Shown here one piece after another: positions 35,463-44,145 of a stretch of 55,000 nt of DNA. Positions within the stretch are counted from its first letter, which is position 1. The number at the start of each line of letters is the position of its first letter. The notes below the pieces were generated by a model. It was not told where the DNA came from. It did no database searches and saw only the letters and a list, made by a program, of their open reading frames with translations. A program made the translations under genes and the position numbers. The DNA comes from Mortierella sp. BCC40632 (lineage: Eukaryota; Mortierellomycota; Mortierellomycetes; Mortierellales; Mortierellaceae): positions 1 through 55,000 of the forward strand of contig WAEK01000020.1 in the NCBI GenBank assembly GCA_011634665.1, given 5' to 3'.

Positions 35463-37342
35463 ATGTTGGTTTTACAAGCTAATGCATGTCATGCCAATCC
35501 TCTGGAAATAGGTAATCATTCATCCAACTCCTTGCTGTTCTCTCATTCCTCCGTCCCTCTATTCCTAATGCTGACCGGACAGCAGGATTATCATCAGAAG
35601 CGTCGTTTAGAAGAAGAGGACTCGGATTCGCCATCAAAGCGAACAAAAGGATTTAAGGTCGCTGCAAATAACGAGCCAAGTGAGAACACGAACGATGGCA
35701 TTTCTCCTACACAAAGTGATGGCAGAAAATATCCTTGCGACATGTGTGACAAGTCCTTTGAGAGTTCGAAAAAACTGTCCGGACACAAAAACGACGTCCA
35801 TGCAATGCGTGCAAGCATCAACATTGACGAGAGCCGAAGCGTGGTTGTGTACCGTGAAGACATTTTATTCAAATGTCCACCTTGTCACAGAACCTACAAA
35901 TCGAAGTCTGGCATTGGAAAGCACCTGAAAGCTTCTCTAGTGTGTGCAGACAAGTTAAAAGATTGGGACCATCACTCCGTAAATCCAAGTCTGAGTATTC
36001 TTCCTACTGCCGCCCAAACACCACCGATCTGGAGAAACTATCAAGAGGCTCTCCTTTGGGCTTCGGGACAGATGGAATCATCACAAGAAGAAAAGACAAA
36101 GGCCTTGATAGTGTCGGACAAACTCGGTCAGTTCCCGATTGGGTTCTCCACTGACGGCAAGGAAGAGAATGCCATTGTCAGTCAACAAGTTTATGCGAGA
36201 CTTCCTGATGGTCCATTCCTTGCAGTGGTCAACAAAGCAAGAAGTAAGCCAGGCATAGGGCTTCAATGGGAGCTTAAGGAACAGTGCCTCACGTGCCATC
36301 CTCCCCTCCTTCCAACTATCGAGCAAGCGATAGGGAAGATCCCGCTGGCAAAACTGGTTGGAACGAGGAATTTCCAGGAGCTTGGAAAGAAGACATGCAA
36401 GAAGTTGAATCTAGATTGGACGCGCCATCCTCAAGCTCCCCAGGTTGCGAGCCATCTTCTGTCGGGGGCTATCATGATTAATGCTAAGACACTATGTGGA
36501 ATCATGATTAACGAAGTGGAAGTATATTGCCGGGAGAGGACTGAAGATTGCCATCGGGAACACTCTGGATTAATCAAAGGGATGCCAAGGGATTCATCCA
36601 TGCCTCGCACCACGGGAGAGGATCTTTACAAGGATGTCCGGCCCGTAACCATCCCAGCAGAGATGAACAGCAAGCGTTAGTAATCGGGACACTGACTTGT
36701 GATATTTTGGTGACTGGATGCATCGGCTTCGGCAATGGTTCTCCTCCCTCGGTGTCAGTGGGCGGAACAACGGTGGTAATCGAGATCGCCAAAAATGACA
36801 CATCCAACTGGCGAATATTTTTAGACAACGAGCGTGTCAAGCAGGCAAGAAAGATTGCCAAGAAGTCAATCAAAAAAACCACGCAAGACATGGGAATTTG
36901 GCAGCTGCGCCAACTGAGAAGCAAGTTTCATCTGCTGGACACATACGACTTCTCTCGATTCTCCGGTCCGTTGACGGCAACACCCCTACTTAGACCCTGC
37001 ACAATCTTTACAGTTGCAAACTTTGGAAACATCAGCGGAGCGCGCTATGCCGCGGCTGAGATGTTTAACAAGATCGGAAAAGCCATCATTCGCCGAGGTA
37101 AAAATGCCATTGTCGAACGCGAGGATGTTAGTCGTTGGCTAGAAGAGTGTAGCTTGTCAGGAGAGTGGGTTGTGCCATTCCAGACGATCTTAACCCTGTT
37201 CAAAACGGAGGACTCTATCGGAATCATTGGGAACGCAGACTTAAACAAACAACTTGAGATTATTGCCGAACTCTTGATGAGCAAGATCAATGACGCAAAC
37301 AGAATTGTTGTGGCCGAAATCGAAAAGTTGATTCTATCCTGA
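35463..37342 (+). CDS. C2H2 zinc-finger protein gene, two frames, junction unresolved
   Basis: The first frame (35463-36680) encodes a Lys/Arg/Glu-rich segment that looks like a nuclear signal (KRRLEEED, SKRTKG). A C2H2 finger (YPCDMC...H....H, residues about 90-110) and a second degenerate finger (FKCPPC...H, about 133-160) follow. The rest is an unrecognised globular region. The second frame (open from about 36541 to 37342) continues in the same style with basic helices (RVKQARKIAKKSIKK). The two frames overlap at about 36541-36680, so either an intron or a frameshift joins them; no short intron I tried keeps both sides open. The true start may lie further 3' because a GTAATC...CAG stretch (35512-35584) could be an intron. 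The gene is flanked by related CT-rich minisatellite blocks. Its function is not recognised beyond likely nucleic-acid binding. Confidence 0.6.
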
Positions 37343-37587
37343 AGAGAGCAATGATAATAAAAATGGCAAAAGCTCATGTATGAAGCTGCTGCAACAGTCA
37401 GAAGTCGAGGTCTTTGGTAGGTCTAAAATGCAAGAAAGTTAGTGGTTACGAGGATGCAGTTTTGATGGCAACAATGGCATTCGATGGTGCAGCGAGAGTG
37501 GGATCAGCCTGTCATCGTTCTGCTCGATTGTTTCAAGACCACTCATCGTGGTCTTGACGAAACGATCTCAGAATCTGGTCCGCGCGT
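37343..37587. other. Intergenic, nothing recognised
   Basis: About 245 bp between the zinc-finger gene stop and the fold-back element show no ORF or repeat that I can identify. Confidence 0.5.
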
Positions 37588-37792
37588 AGTGTTTCTCACG
37601 GGCGAGCTGAGGGTCTGGCTCGGTTCGACCCGTAACTAGCGCAGCTAAACTTGACACGGCTCGCATAAACTCGGGCAGGCTCGCATGGGACCGAGCTGGC
37701 TTGCATAAGTTACCCAAAAAGGAAAGTATGTGGAAAGTTTGCAAAAGGTGAGTGCAGGCCTCCGATGATTTTTCTGCAGCGGAAATAGACTA

Positions 37793-37825
<33 letters not shown>

Positions 37826-39093
37826 AAAGGCGCTGCTCAAATGGCGTGTATCGGTAGTTGCCCATCATCGCCAGTATGGATTTCGGCATAAGCAACAAAG
37901 TAAAGTGGAAGAAAAAGAAAAAGAGAGCATGCAAGAGATAGACACAGAGAGAGTGCGAGAAGAAAGCGGAGCTCACGCTTAAGAGTGAGAAGATTGAGAA
38001 GAAGATGGAGGCATGGAGCTCGCGAGCGTGAGAGAGATAAAGGAAGAGAGGAGTACGTGACAGTATACTCAAGAGAGAGAGAGAGAGGTGGAGCGCGCGT
38101 GCGAGTGAGAAGAGTGTGTGTTTGTGTGTGAGATGACGGAGAGAGATAGACCGCGGAAGAAGAATACCCGCTACGAGCCTACGACCGATTTAGTTACGGA
38201 CAGACGGGACGGATGAGAAAAAGGACAGATGGCAGATCATACACTCTCTTCGGGCTACCGTCGTACACCTTTGTCCCTGCCACCGCACACTCTTGTCCCT
38301 GCTACTGTAAACCCTTGTCCCCGCTACCGTATATCTCCCTGCTACTGTGCATGCCTCGCCCTGGTTCTGTTCCAACCAACGTTCACTCTCTTTGAGCTAC
38401 CACACACCCTCACTCTTGTCATTGCACATTCATGTCCTTTGAAGAGGTCATGGCAGACGCTCGTGACCCTCCGTTTACAAAAAAAAAAAAAAAAAAAAGC
38501 CTATGTACCTGGGATCAACCCTTATCTTTAATAAGCTCATTTGCCTTCACTTTTGCAAAGCGAGAATCTCTGGAGATCAGCTTCAAAGGATCCCTCCTCA
38601 GTAAGCTGGCGACTGGCATCTCACCCCATCTATTGTCTCCTGAGAAAAGCTTGTAAGCTAGACTTAGAGTATGCAATTGCGGACGAATTCTTGTATACTA
38701 TTTTTTTTTTTAAAAAAGAAAAAAGTAGTCTATTTCCGCTGCAGAAAAATCATCGGAGGCATGCATTCACCTTTTGCAAACCATCCACATACTTTCCTTT
38801 TTGAGCAACTAATACAAGCCAGCTCGGTCCGTATGCGAGCCAGCCCGAGTTTATGCGAACCAGCTTGGTCCCATGCAAGCCATCTCGGTTTTATCCGGGC
38901 CAGCCCGAATTTTAGCGAGCTATCAAATAAATTAACCGAGCCAAACCATGTCAAGCCAGGCTGGACTCAGGCTGACCCGAGCTTTAACCGACATTTCGGG
39001 TCGAGCCAAGAGGTCGGCTCGACCCGGAAAAGCGTGAAAATTTCGGGCCAGCTCGAGCCGGCTCGAAAATTTCGGTTAATTGTGAGAAACACT
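37588..39093. mobile_element. Long inverted-repeat (fold-back) element with hAT-like ends
   Basis: The ends are AGTGTTTCTCA (37588-37598) and its inverse TGAGAAACACT (39083-39093). Extended inverted arms follow: the left arm up to about 37803 and the right arm from about 38700. They share GCTCGCATAAACTCGGGC, GGGACCGAGCTGGCTTG, AAAAAGGAAAGTATGTGG, TTTGCAAAAGGTGA and ATGATTTTTCTGCAGCGG in opposite orientation. The right arm also holds extra GAGCC/GGCTCG-rich repeats. The middle contains GA-rich DNA, an A run and the CT-rich block at 38240-38420. No matching 8-bp target copies are seen at the outer edges. There is no transposase, so it would be non-autonomous. Confidence 0.65.
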
Positions 39094-39900
39094 TTCCAAA
39101 TATTGAAGATATCCAGTGCACGTCTGAACAAGAGCATGGTCAGAAAATGGAATCTTGTCTGAATTCACACAAATCTCCTTTTGTGTCCAGTCTGTTTGGT
39201 TTTCCAAACATGTTTTTCTAAGTTTGTTTTCGATTGACTCCTTTTTGCAGAGAACAAAAATTCAAATTTTGCTGGGGTTGAAACAAACAATATCCAACAC
39301 TTCCTCGCCTTGGCTTCCAAGCTTCTTGTGACAGCAACCCAAAGGTCGTTGTGCGCTTTCGTTTAGAAACAAAGAGAGGCCCCATGAATAAAGAGAACAG
39401 CATGAAGAAAGAGATGGACAGAGAGATGGACAGAGGATGGACAAGGGATGGACAGAGGATGGACAATCGGATGGACAAATGGATGGACGTTTGAATGAAC
39501 AAGAATGAACAGAGTGAATGAACAGAGAGAATGAAACAGAGAGAACGAAACAGAGATGGACAAAATCGGAAGACGACGGATGGAAGGATCGATGGACAAG
39601 GGATCGATTGGACGCGATTTACGGATGGATGATGGGGGATTTGGACAGAGAATGAACAGGAATGAAACAGAGAATGAAAACAGAGGGATGGACAAGGGAT
39701 GGACAAGGGATGGACAAGGGATGGACAAGGGATGGACAAGGGATGGACAGGAAAAACGTGAGTGTGGGCAAGAACAGGGACAGATTTCACTTCAACTTGT
39801 AACCTTTATCAAGCTTCTTTACCTCAACACAAACAACCAATTGACGAGAGGAGAACAAATCGACAAACGCGTCCGCCAATTCTCCTGCAGGGAGGATTGA
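39094..39900. repeat. GATGGACAAGG minisatellite and flanks
   Basis: From about 39410 to 39755 units of GGGATGGACAA (11 bp) and variants (ATGAACAGAG, GAAACAGAG) recur. The best stretch at about 39685-39755 has six near-perfect units. The minus-strand ORF with repeated PLSIPCPSLVH words is a translation of this array. The flanks have no gene. Confidence 0.75.
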
Positions 39901-39934
39901 AAGAGCCGACATCGAAGGCTGCCACAAGCCAGTT
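39901..39934 (-). other. 28S rRNA micro-fragment with internal deletion
   Basis: AAGAGCCGACATCGAAGG is followed directly by CTGCCACAAGCCAGTT. Both are 28S pieces (minus strand) that in the intact fragments are separated by 31 bp. The 28S match ends at the same place (...CAGTT) as in the two long fragments. The deletion end points share GG. Confidence 0.75.
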
Positions 39935-40593
39935 TAATAAAAATGTAACTTTCCCCCCGCGTCTCAGCCACCCAAAAGGTAAACAAATCCTCCCATTTGA
40001 AAGCCCATATAAATAGTTCAGGTCTCTCATAATGGAAGACCATCATGTTTGTCACTCAGACTCTTCGCGCGACCTGCAGTACCCACCAAAGCGCCACCAA
40101 TTTTCACATCAACGCCACCAATTTTCACCTCAGCGCCACCAAACTAAAATCCTTTCCCAATGATTGTCATTAGGACTCTTAGCGCCACCAGGTACCCTGG
40201 GGCCCCTGGGTACCTTCCTTTGAGGTCCTCTTTAATTATGGTCTCTCATAATGGTTGACCATTATGATGGACACTAAGACTCTTTATGTCATATCATACC
40301 CGTCATTAGAGATCCTGGGATCCCAGTATTGTAGGTGGTGGATCCACTTGAGTTCCTTTTCAAATCTCAGCCCAGCGCCACCAATTTCTTACTCAGCGCC
40401 ACCAACTCCGCCCAGCTCCACTAAATCCTCCCAGTGCCACTAAATCCCTACTCAGTGCCACCAAAGTGACCAAACTAATAATCTCCTCCAAATGATGGTC
40501 CCTTTTCGCAATGGTCTATCTTTATTGAAGAGTATTATGATGGTCACTAGGAGTCACAGCCCCATCAGGTTCCGATATGCCTACGACCACGGG
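39935..40593. repeat. AGCGCCACCAA-type repeats and degenerate ~70-bp units
   Basis: A CATATAAATAG TATA-like box lies near 40006. From about 40085 the words AGCGCCACCAA or CAGTGCCACTAA recur about ten times. The segment TCTCATAATGGTNGACCATNATG...GTCACTNNGACTCTT also recurs (about 40022, 40242, 40500). The array runs up to the helicase remnant and seems to have replaced its 5' end. Confidence 0.65.
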
Positions 40594-42148
40594 ATGATGC
40601 CCATTTTTCTTGCACCATCCGGGGTTGCGGCGAACCACCTGGAAGCAGTGTTTCTCAACGAGACGGATTTCGTTCGATAACTCGTTTCGTTTCGTTAACG
40701 TTTCGTTTCGATAACGGCCATTTACAGGGAGTTAGTACGGGCTTAACGAAACGAGTCCGCGGCTTAACGAGAGGAGATCTTGACTTTTTCTGTTCGATAA
40801 GAAACACTGCCTGGAAGGCGCAACAATCCACCGATTCTTTTGCATATCTCGCACCGAAGGCACTGCTGCTCAGCCCGAGCCCGATCCTGTTCGCCTCTCT
40901 CTCCATTTGCAGCAGATCAAGCAAAGAGGACGAAACCCATGCTTCCTCATTGATGAATGCTCCATGATCTCGCACCATCTCCTCCAAGTCATCAACATTC
41001 CCCTCCAAAAAGCAATGGACAACGATTCAAGCTTTGGAGGATGTTCGATCATCTTTTTCGGAGACTTTGCCCAGTTATGGCCTGTCGTCCGTTCAGGTCC
41101 AATCCCCTACCTTTGGTTGACCCCTTCGCCAAAGTACAAAAACCTTCGACGATATGATCTTTCCAGTAACCAGCGACAGAGAAATGACCCGTCCTTTCAT
41201 CAATTTCTCTCCGTCCTTCGTGTCTTCAACAATGAAAACCTTGTCCATAGACAAATTCTTCACAATTTTCTCGAACAACACTTTTGGGATCCAAATGAAG
41301 ACCTAATAGAAGATTATCTTCATCTGTTTAGTCGAGTGGATCGTTCCAGGGCATTCGATGCGACAAGACTTGCGCAACTTGCAGGCGCCTCCACCACCTT
41401 TGATGCAGTAGACGGACTCGGAGCTCACGCAACAGAACAAGAAAAAAAACTGACCGAGCTACAAACTGGTCTCCCAACCACCCTAACCCTCAAACAACAA
41501 GCCAGGGTTATATGTCTGAGCAACGTCTATGCCCCTCAGGGAATTGTCAACGGCTCCCTTGGGGTAGTCGTTTCCATCACCATGGGCCAAGTGGGAATCC
41601 AATCCCATGTTATCCAAGTCAATTTTGACGGTCAAGGTCCTGTCAACATTAGTGCCGAAGTACGCACAGTCCTGGGCAAGACCTATTCGCGAACGCAGAT
41701 CCCTCTAACTCTGGCCTGGGCCACCACCATTCACAAAAGCCAATCCCTGACACTTCCAAAGATTTGCATATCTCTCAGCGATATCTTTTGTCCAGGCTTG
41801 ACCTACGTTGCGTTTAGTCGTGCCAAAAGACACACCGATATAAGGGTGATCGACTATTCAGGTCCACAACATCCCCTCGAAGGCTTCAACTGCAGTCAAC
41901 AAGTTGTAATCCATGTCAATGAGGAGACTGAGAGAGCGTGGAGACGCACTTGGCCTTTGAATGTCCATCCTGCCCCTGACCCGCCTCCCAATGTCGCAAG
42001 GCCAAATTTCCAAAACGATAACGATGAACCTTGGGTGGAATACCTTTTGACTGCCGAAGACGAAGAGGCATATTTCGCTGACCAGGACAACGAAGTCGAA
42101 CCAGGGTACGCATTTGACGACATGAATATCAGTGATGAGGAAGATTAG
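40594..42148 (+). pseudogene. PIF1-like DNA helicase, 5'-truncated and split by a MITE
   Basis: The visible protein has the PIF1 Ia-type motif APSGVAAN (about 40612-40635) and, beyond a 164-bp MITE, GATIHRFF in the same frame. Motif II IDEC (about 40948), motif III GDFAQLWPV (about 41062) and the C-terminal HKSQSLTLPK and YVAFSRAKRH motifs (about 41730-41830) follow. An acidic tail ends at TAG 42146-42148. Walker A and everything before it are missing, replaced by the AGCGCCACCAA repeats. It differs from the Helitron helicases in this window (SQSLTLP versus AQGQTL or SQGQSL), so it may derive from a cellular or other mobile-element PIF1. The downstream 413 codons are open without indels. Confidence 0.8.
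40646..40809. mobile_element. hAT-type MITE (164 bp) with 8-bp target duplication
   Basis: The element begins CAGTGTTTCT and ends AGAAACACTG, a 10-bp terminal inverted repeat of hAT style. It is flanked by CCTGGAAG on both sides (40638-40645 and 40810-40817), a perfect 8-bp target duplication. The interior is rich in TTTCGTTTCG and AACGAAACGAG words. It interrupts the PIF1-like helicase and introduces a stop at 40678-40680. Confidence 0.92.
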
Positions 42149-42526
42149 AAGTCATCACGTACCAACAATCCTAGCAAAAAGAAATAAAAAGATATATGCC
42201 CAATCGATACGAACAAATCTGTATAGCAACTGCCTTAATTTCGGCAGCTCGTAGCAACAAAGAATGCTAGATAACTAAAAGACACCCCCCCCCCCTCACT
42301 TTTTTTGTTTCAAAAAAGACCCTCTCGCCACTCCCTCCCCCCCTTGCTTCCACCCTACTCACCGCTTCTCCATCCATCTGATACCTTCTCCCCCTCCCCT
42401 CCCTCCCTTTCACCCCAACTCTGTCATTTTTTTTTCCTTTCAAGACGAAAATCTCTCTTGTTCCTTACGCAGCAAGCTAGCCATCAGAAAGGATAAAAGA
42501 AGAAGAAGAATGGTATGTCGAAACAT
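42149..42526. other. Left flank of 28S fragment 2, includes degenerate 28S 3' end
   Basis: C and T runs (about 42285-42315) and CT-rich DNA dominate. At 42209-42275 a diverged minus-strand copy of the last about 65 bp of 28S is visible (ACAAATCTGTA..., GGCAGCTCGTAGCAACAA), only about 320 bp from the intact 28S 3' end at 42527. The last about 60 bp match the flank of fragment 1. Confidence 0.65.
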
Positions 42527-42922
42527 ACAAATCTGTAGAACAATGGGCTTAATCTCAGCAGCTCGTAGCAACAAGGCTACTCGACTGCTTACAATACCCT
42601 GTTCAATTAAAGTCGTCTGCAATGGATTTATCTCTTCCAATATTTTGTTTTAAAAGTAGGTGCCTCACACAGCCTTTCCGCCATGCAAGACCTCCCCACG
42701 TAGTATGACTCAGGGCCCGAAGACCTATTCGTATTCAACTAGATATCGGAAAAGGCGGTAATCGTCGCGTTCTAGCACGGATTCTGACTTAGAGGCGTTC
42801 AGCCATAATCCAACGGATGATAGCTTCGGGTCATTGCCTGCTCAGGCAGACCCAAATACCAATTATCCGAATGAAGTGTTCCTCTCGTACTAACTTCAAT
42901 TACTATTGCAACAACACTTCAT

Positions 42923-42977
<55 letters not shown>

Positions 42978-43021
42978 ATTAGTGAGTGAACAATCCAACG
43001 CTTACTGAATTCTGCTTCAGT

Positions 43022-43057
<36 letters not shown>

Positions 43058-43095
43058 AACGTCGCTATGAACGCTTGGCTGCCACAAGCCAGTTA
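42527..43095 (-). rRNA. 28S rRNA fragment 2 (3'-terminal 569 bp)
   Basis: This is the same 3' 28S portion as fragment 1, in the same orientation, with the same 5' break at TAACTGGC. It is nearly identical to fragment 1, with one difference noticed (GTGAGTGAAC versus GTGGGTGAAC near 42983). It is not part of a complete rDNA unit. Confidence 0.93.
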
Positions 43096-43800
43096 TTCTA
43101 TTCTACTCTTTAATAATTTATCTCTTACCTTTTTGAAAAACTTACTGGATACCCTTGGTCGTTCTTGATCGGAAAAGTGTGAATCAAGAGTGCATCTTGG
43201 GAAGGTTTAAATAGATATCAGAAGGTGCTGCGCATTACTCAACTTTATGGCGCAAGCGTGTCGGAATATCTCAATCGGAGCATTTATCTCGCGCCACCGG
43301 AGCATATAATCAACGCCACCCTAAAGATATTACTCCGACTACCGCAGCAACAAGTATAAAAGGAGGTCAAAACTATCAAGAAACTGCACTAACCTCTCAT
43401 CCTCACTCTCTGATTGTTGACTGATAGATCCGGAAGTACCTGTCGCCCTCTTTGATGCAGCCAACTGCACTAGATCCCACTAACTCAATAATCAAAGCAG
43501 AAGCAAAGATTGACGGACAAAACACCCCTTCATCCTGTTGCTGATCTCCCTCTACCTTGAACTTACCCTGATTGACATTTTACTAACCCAACTAACAATG
43601 TACTAACGCTGTACTAACACCTTCCACCTGTCGCTGCTCTCCCTCTTCACTGTCGCCACTCATTCTCTGCATTGTCGCCGCTCTCCCGCAAACCTATCGC
43701 TGATATCCCTCGGCGTCGTCGCCGTTCTCTCCACATACTTTCTGTCTGAAACTCATCCTTTCACTCACGCGCTGCTCTAACACATCGCCCCCCTCCTGCT
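43096..43800 (+). other. 28S-linked flank 2
   Basis: This is the diverged counterpart of 31166-31815, sharing the landmarks listed there, including the ACTAAC words (about 43575-43620). Similarity fades near 43790. No ORF is recognised. Confidence 0.7.
43355..43390 (+). promoter_or_regulatory. TATA-box-like promoter in 28S-linked flank 2
   Basis: TATAAAAG at 43355-43362 with the conserved GCACTAACCTCT about 25 bp later matches flank 1. Conservation of this block inside otherwise diverged flanks is the argument for function. Confidence 0.4.
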
Positions 43801-44145
43801 GCAGTTTCACCACCGTCGCTTTCACAGAATTTTCTGGTCCTCTCCCTCCCTCTCTCTGGTCACTCATATACAGCACATAGCACCTCATCCGCCTCGCCGT
43901 CGCATGCTACAATGGTAGTAACTCCTTTAAGAATTTGAAAAGGATGTTGAGGACGATGCAAAGTCTTTGATATTCAATAAAAGATATCCATAATGCTAAA
44001 TAAATGCAAAGTGCAGAAGAGTTGAAAGAATGATTGCGAACGCAGGGTATGACAACAAAGGGTATGGGCATTCGATGGAGAAAAAACAAGCTGGTCGAGG
44101 AAAAAATAAGAGTACCAACTAGGTTGAGGAAGGTGCAGTGATAGA
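43801..44145. other. Intergenic, 3' of CRN gene
   Basis: Nothing coding is recognised. The CRN stop codon is at 44146-44148 on the minus strand; a plus-strand AATAAAAG (about 43976) would not serve as its poly-A signal. Confidence 0.4.

Noticed and set aside
36541..36680. A short intron joining the two frames of the zinc-finger gene
   Set aside because: The candidate GT-AG pairs tried (for example GTATAT to TGAAG, 25 bp; GTAACC to GTTAG, 36 bp) are too short or bring a stop, so I left the junction unresolved.
39218..39790. 190-codon minus-strand ORF with repeated PLSIPCPSLVH words
   Set aside because: It is the reverse translation of the GGGATGGACAA minisatellite.
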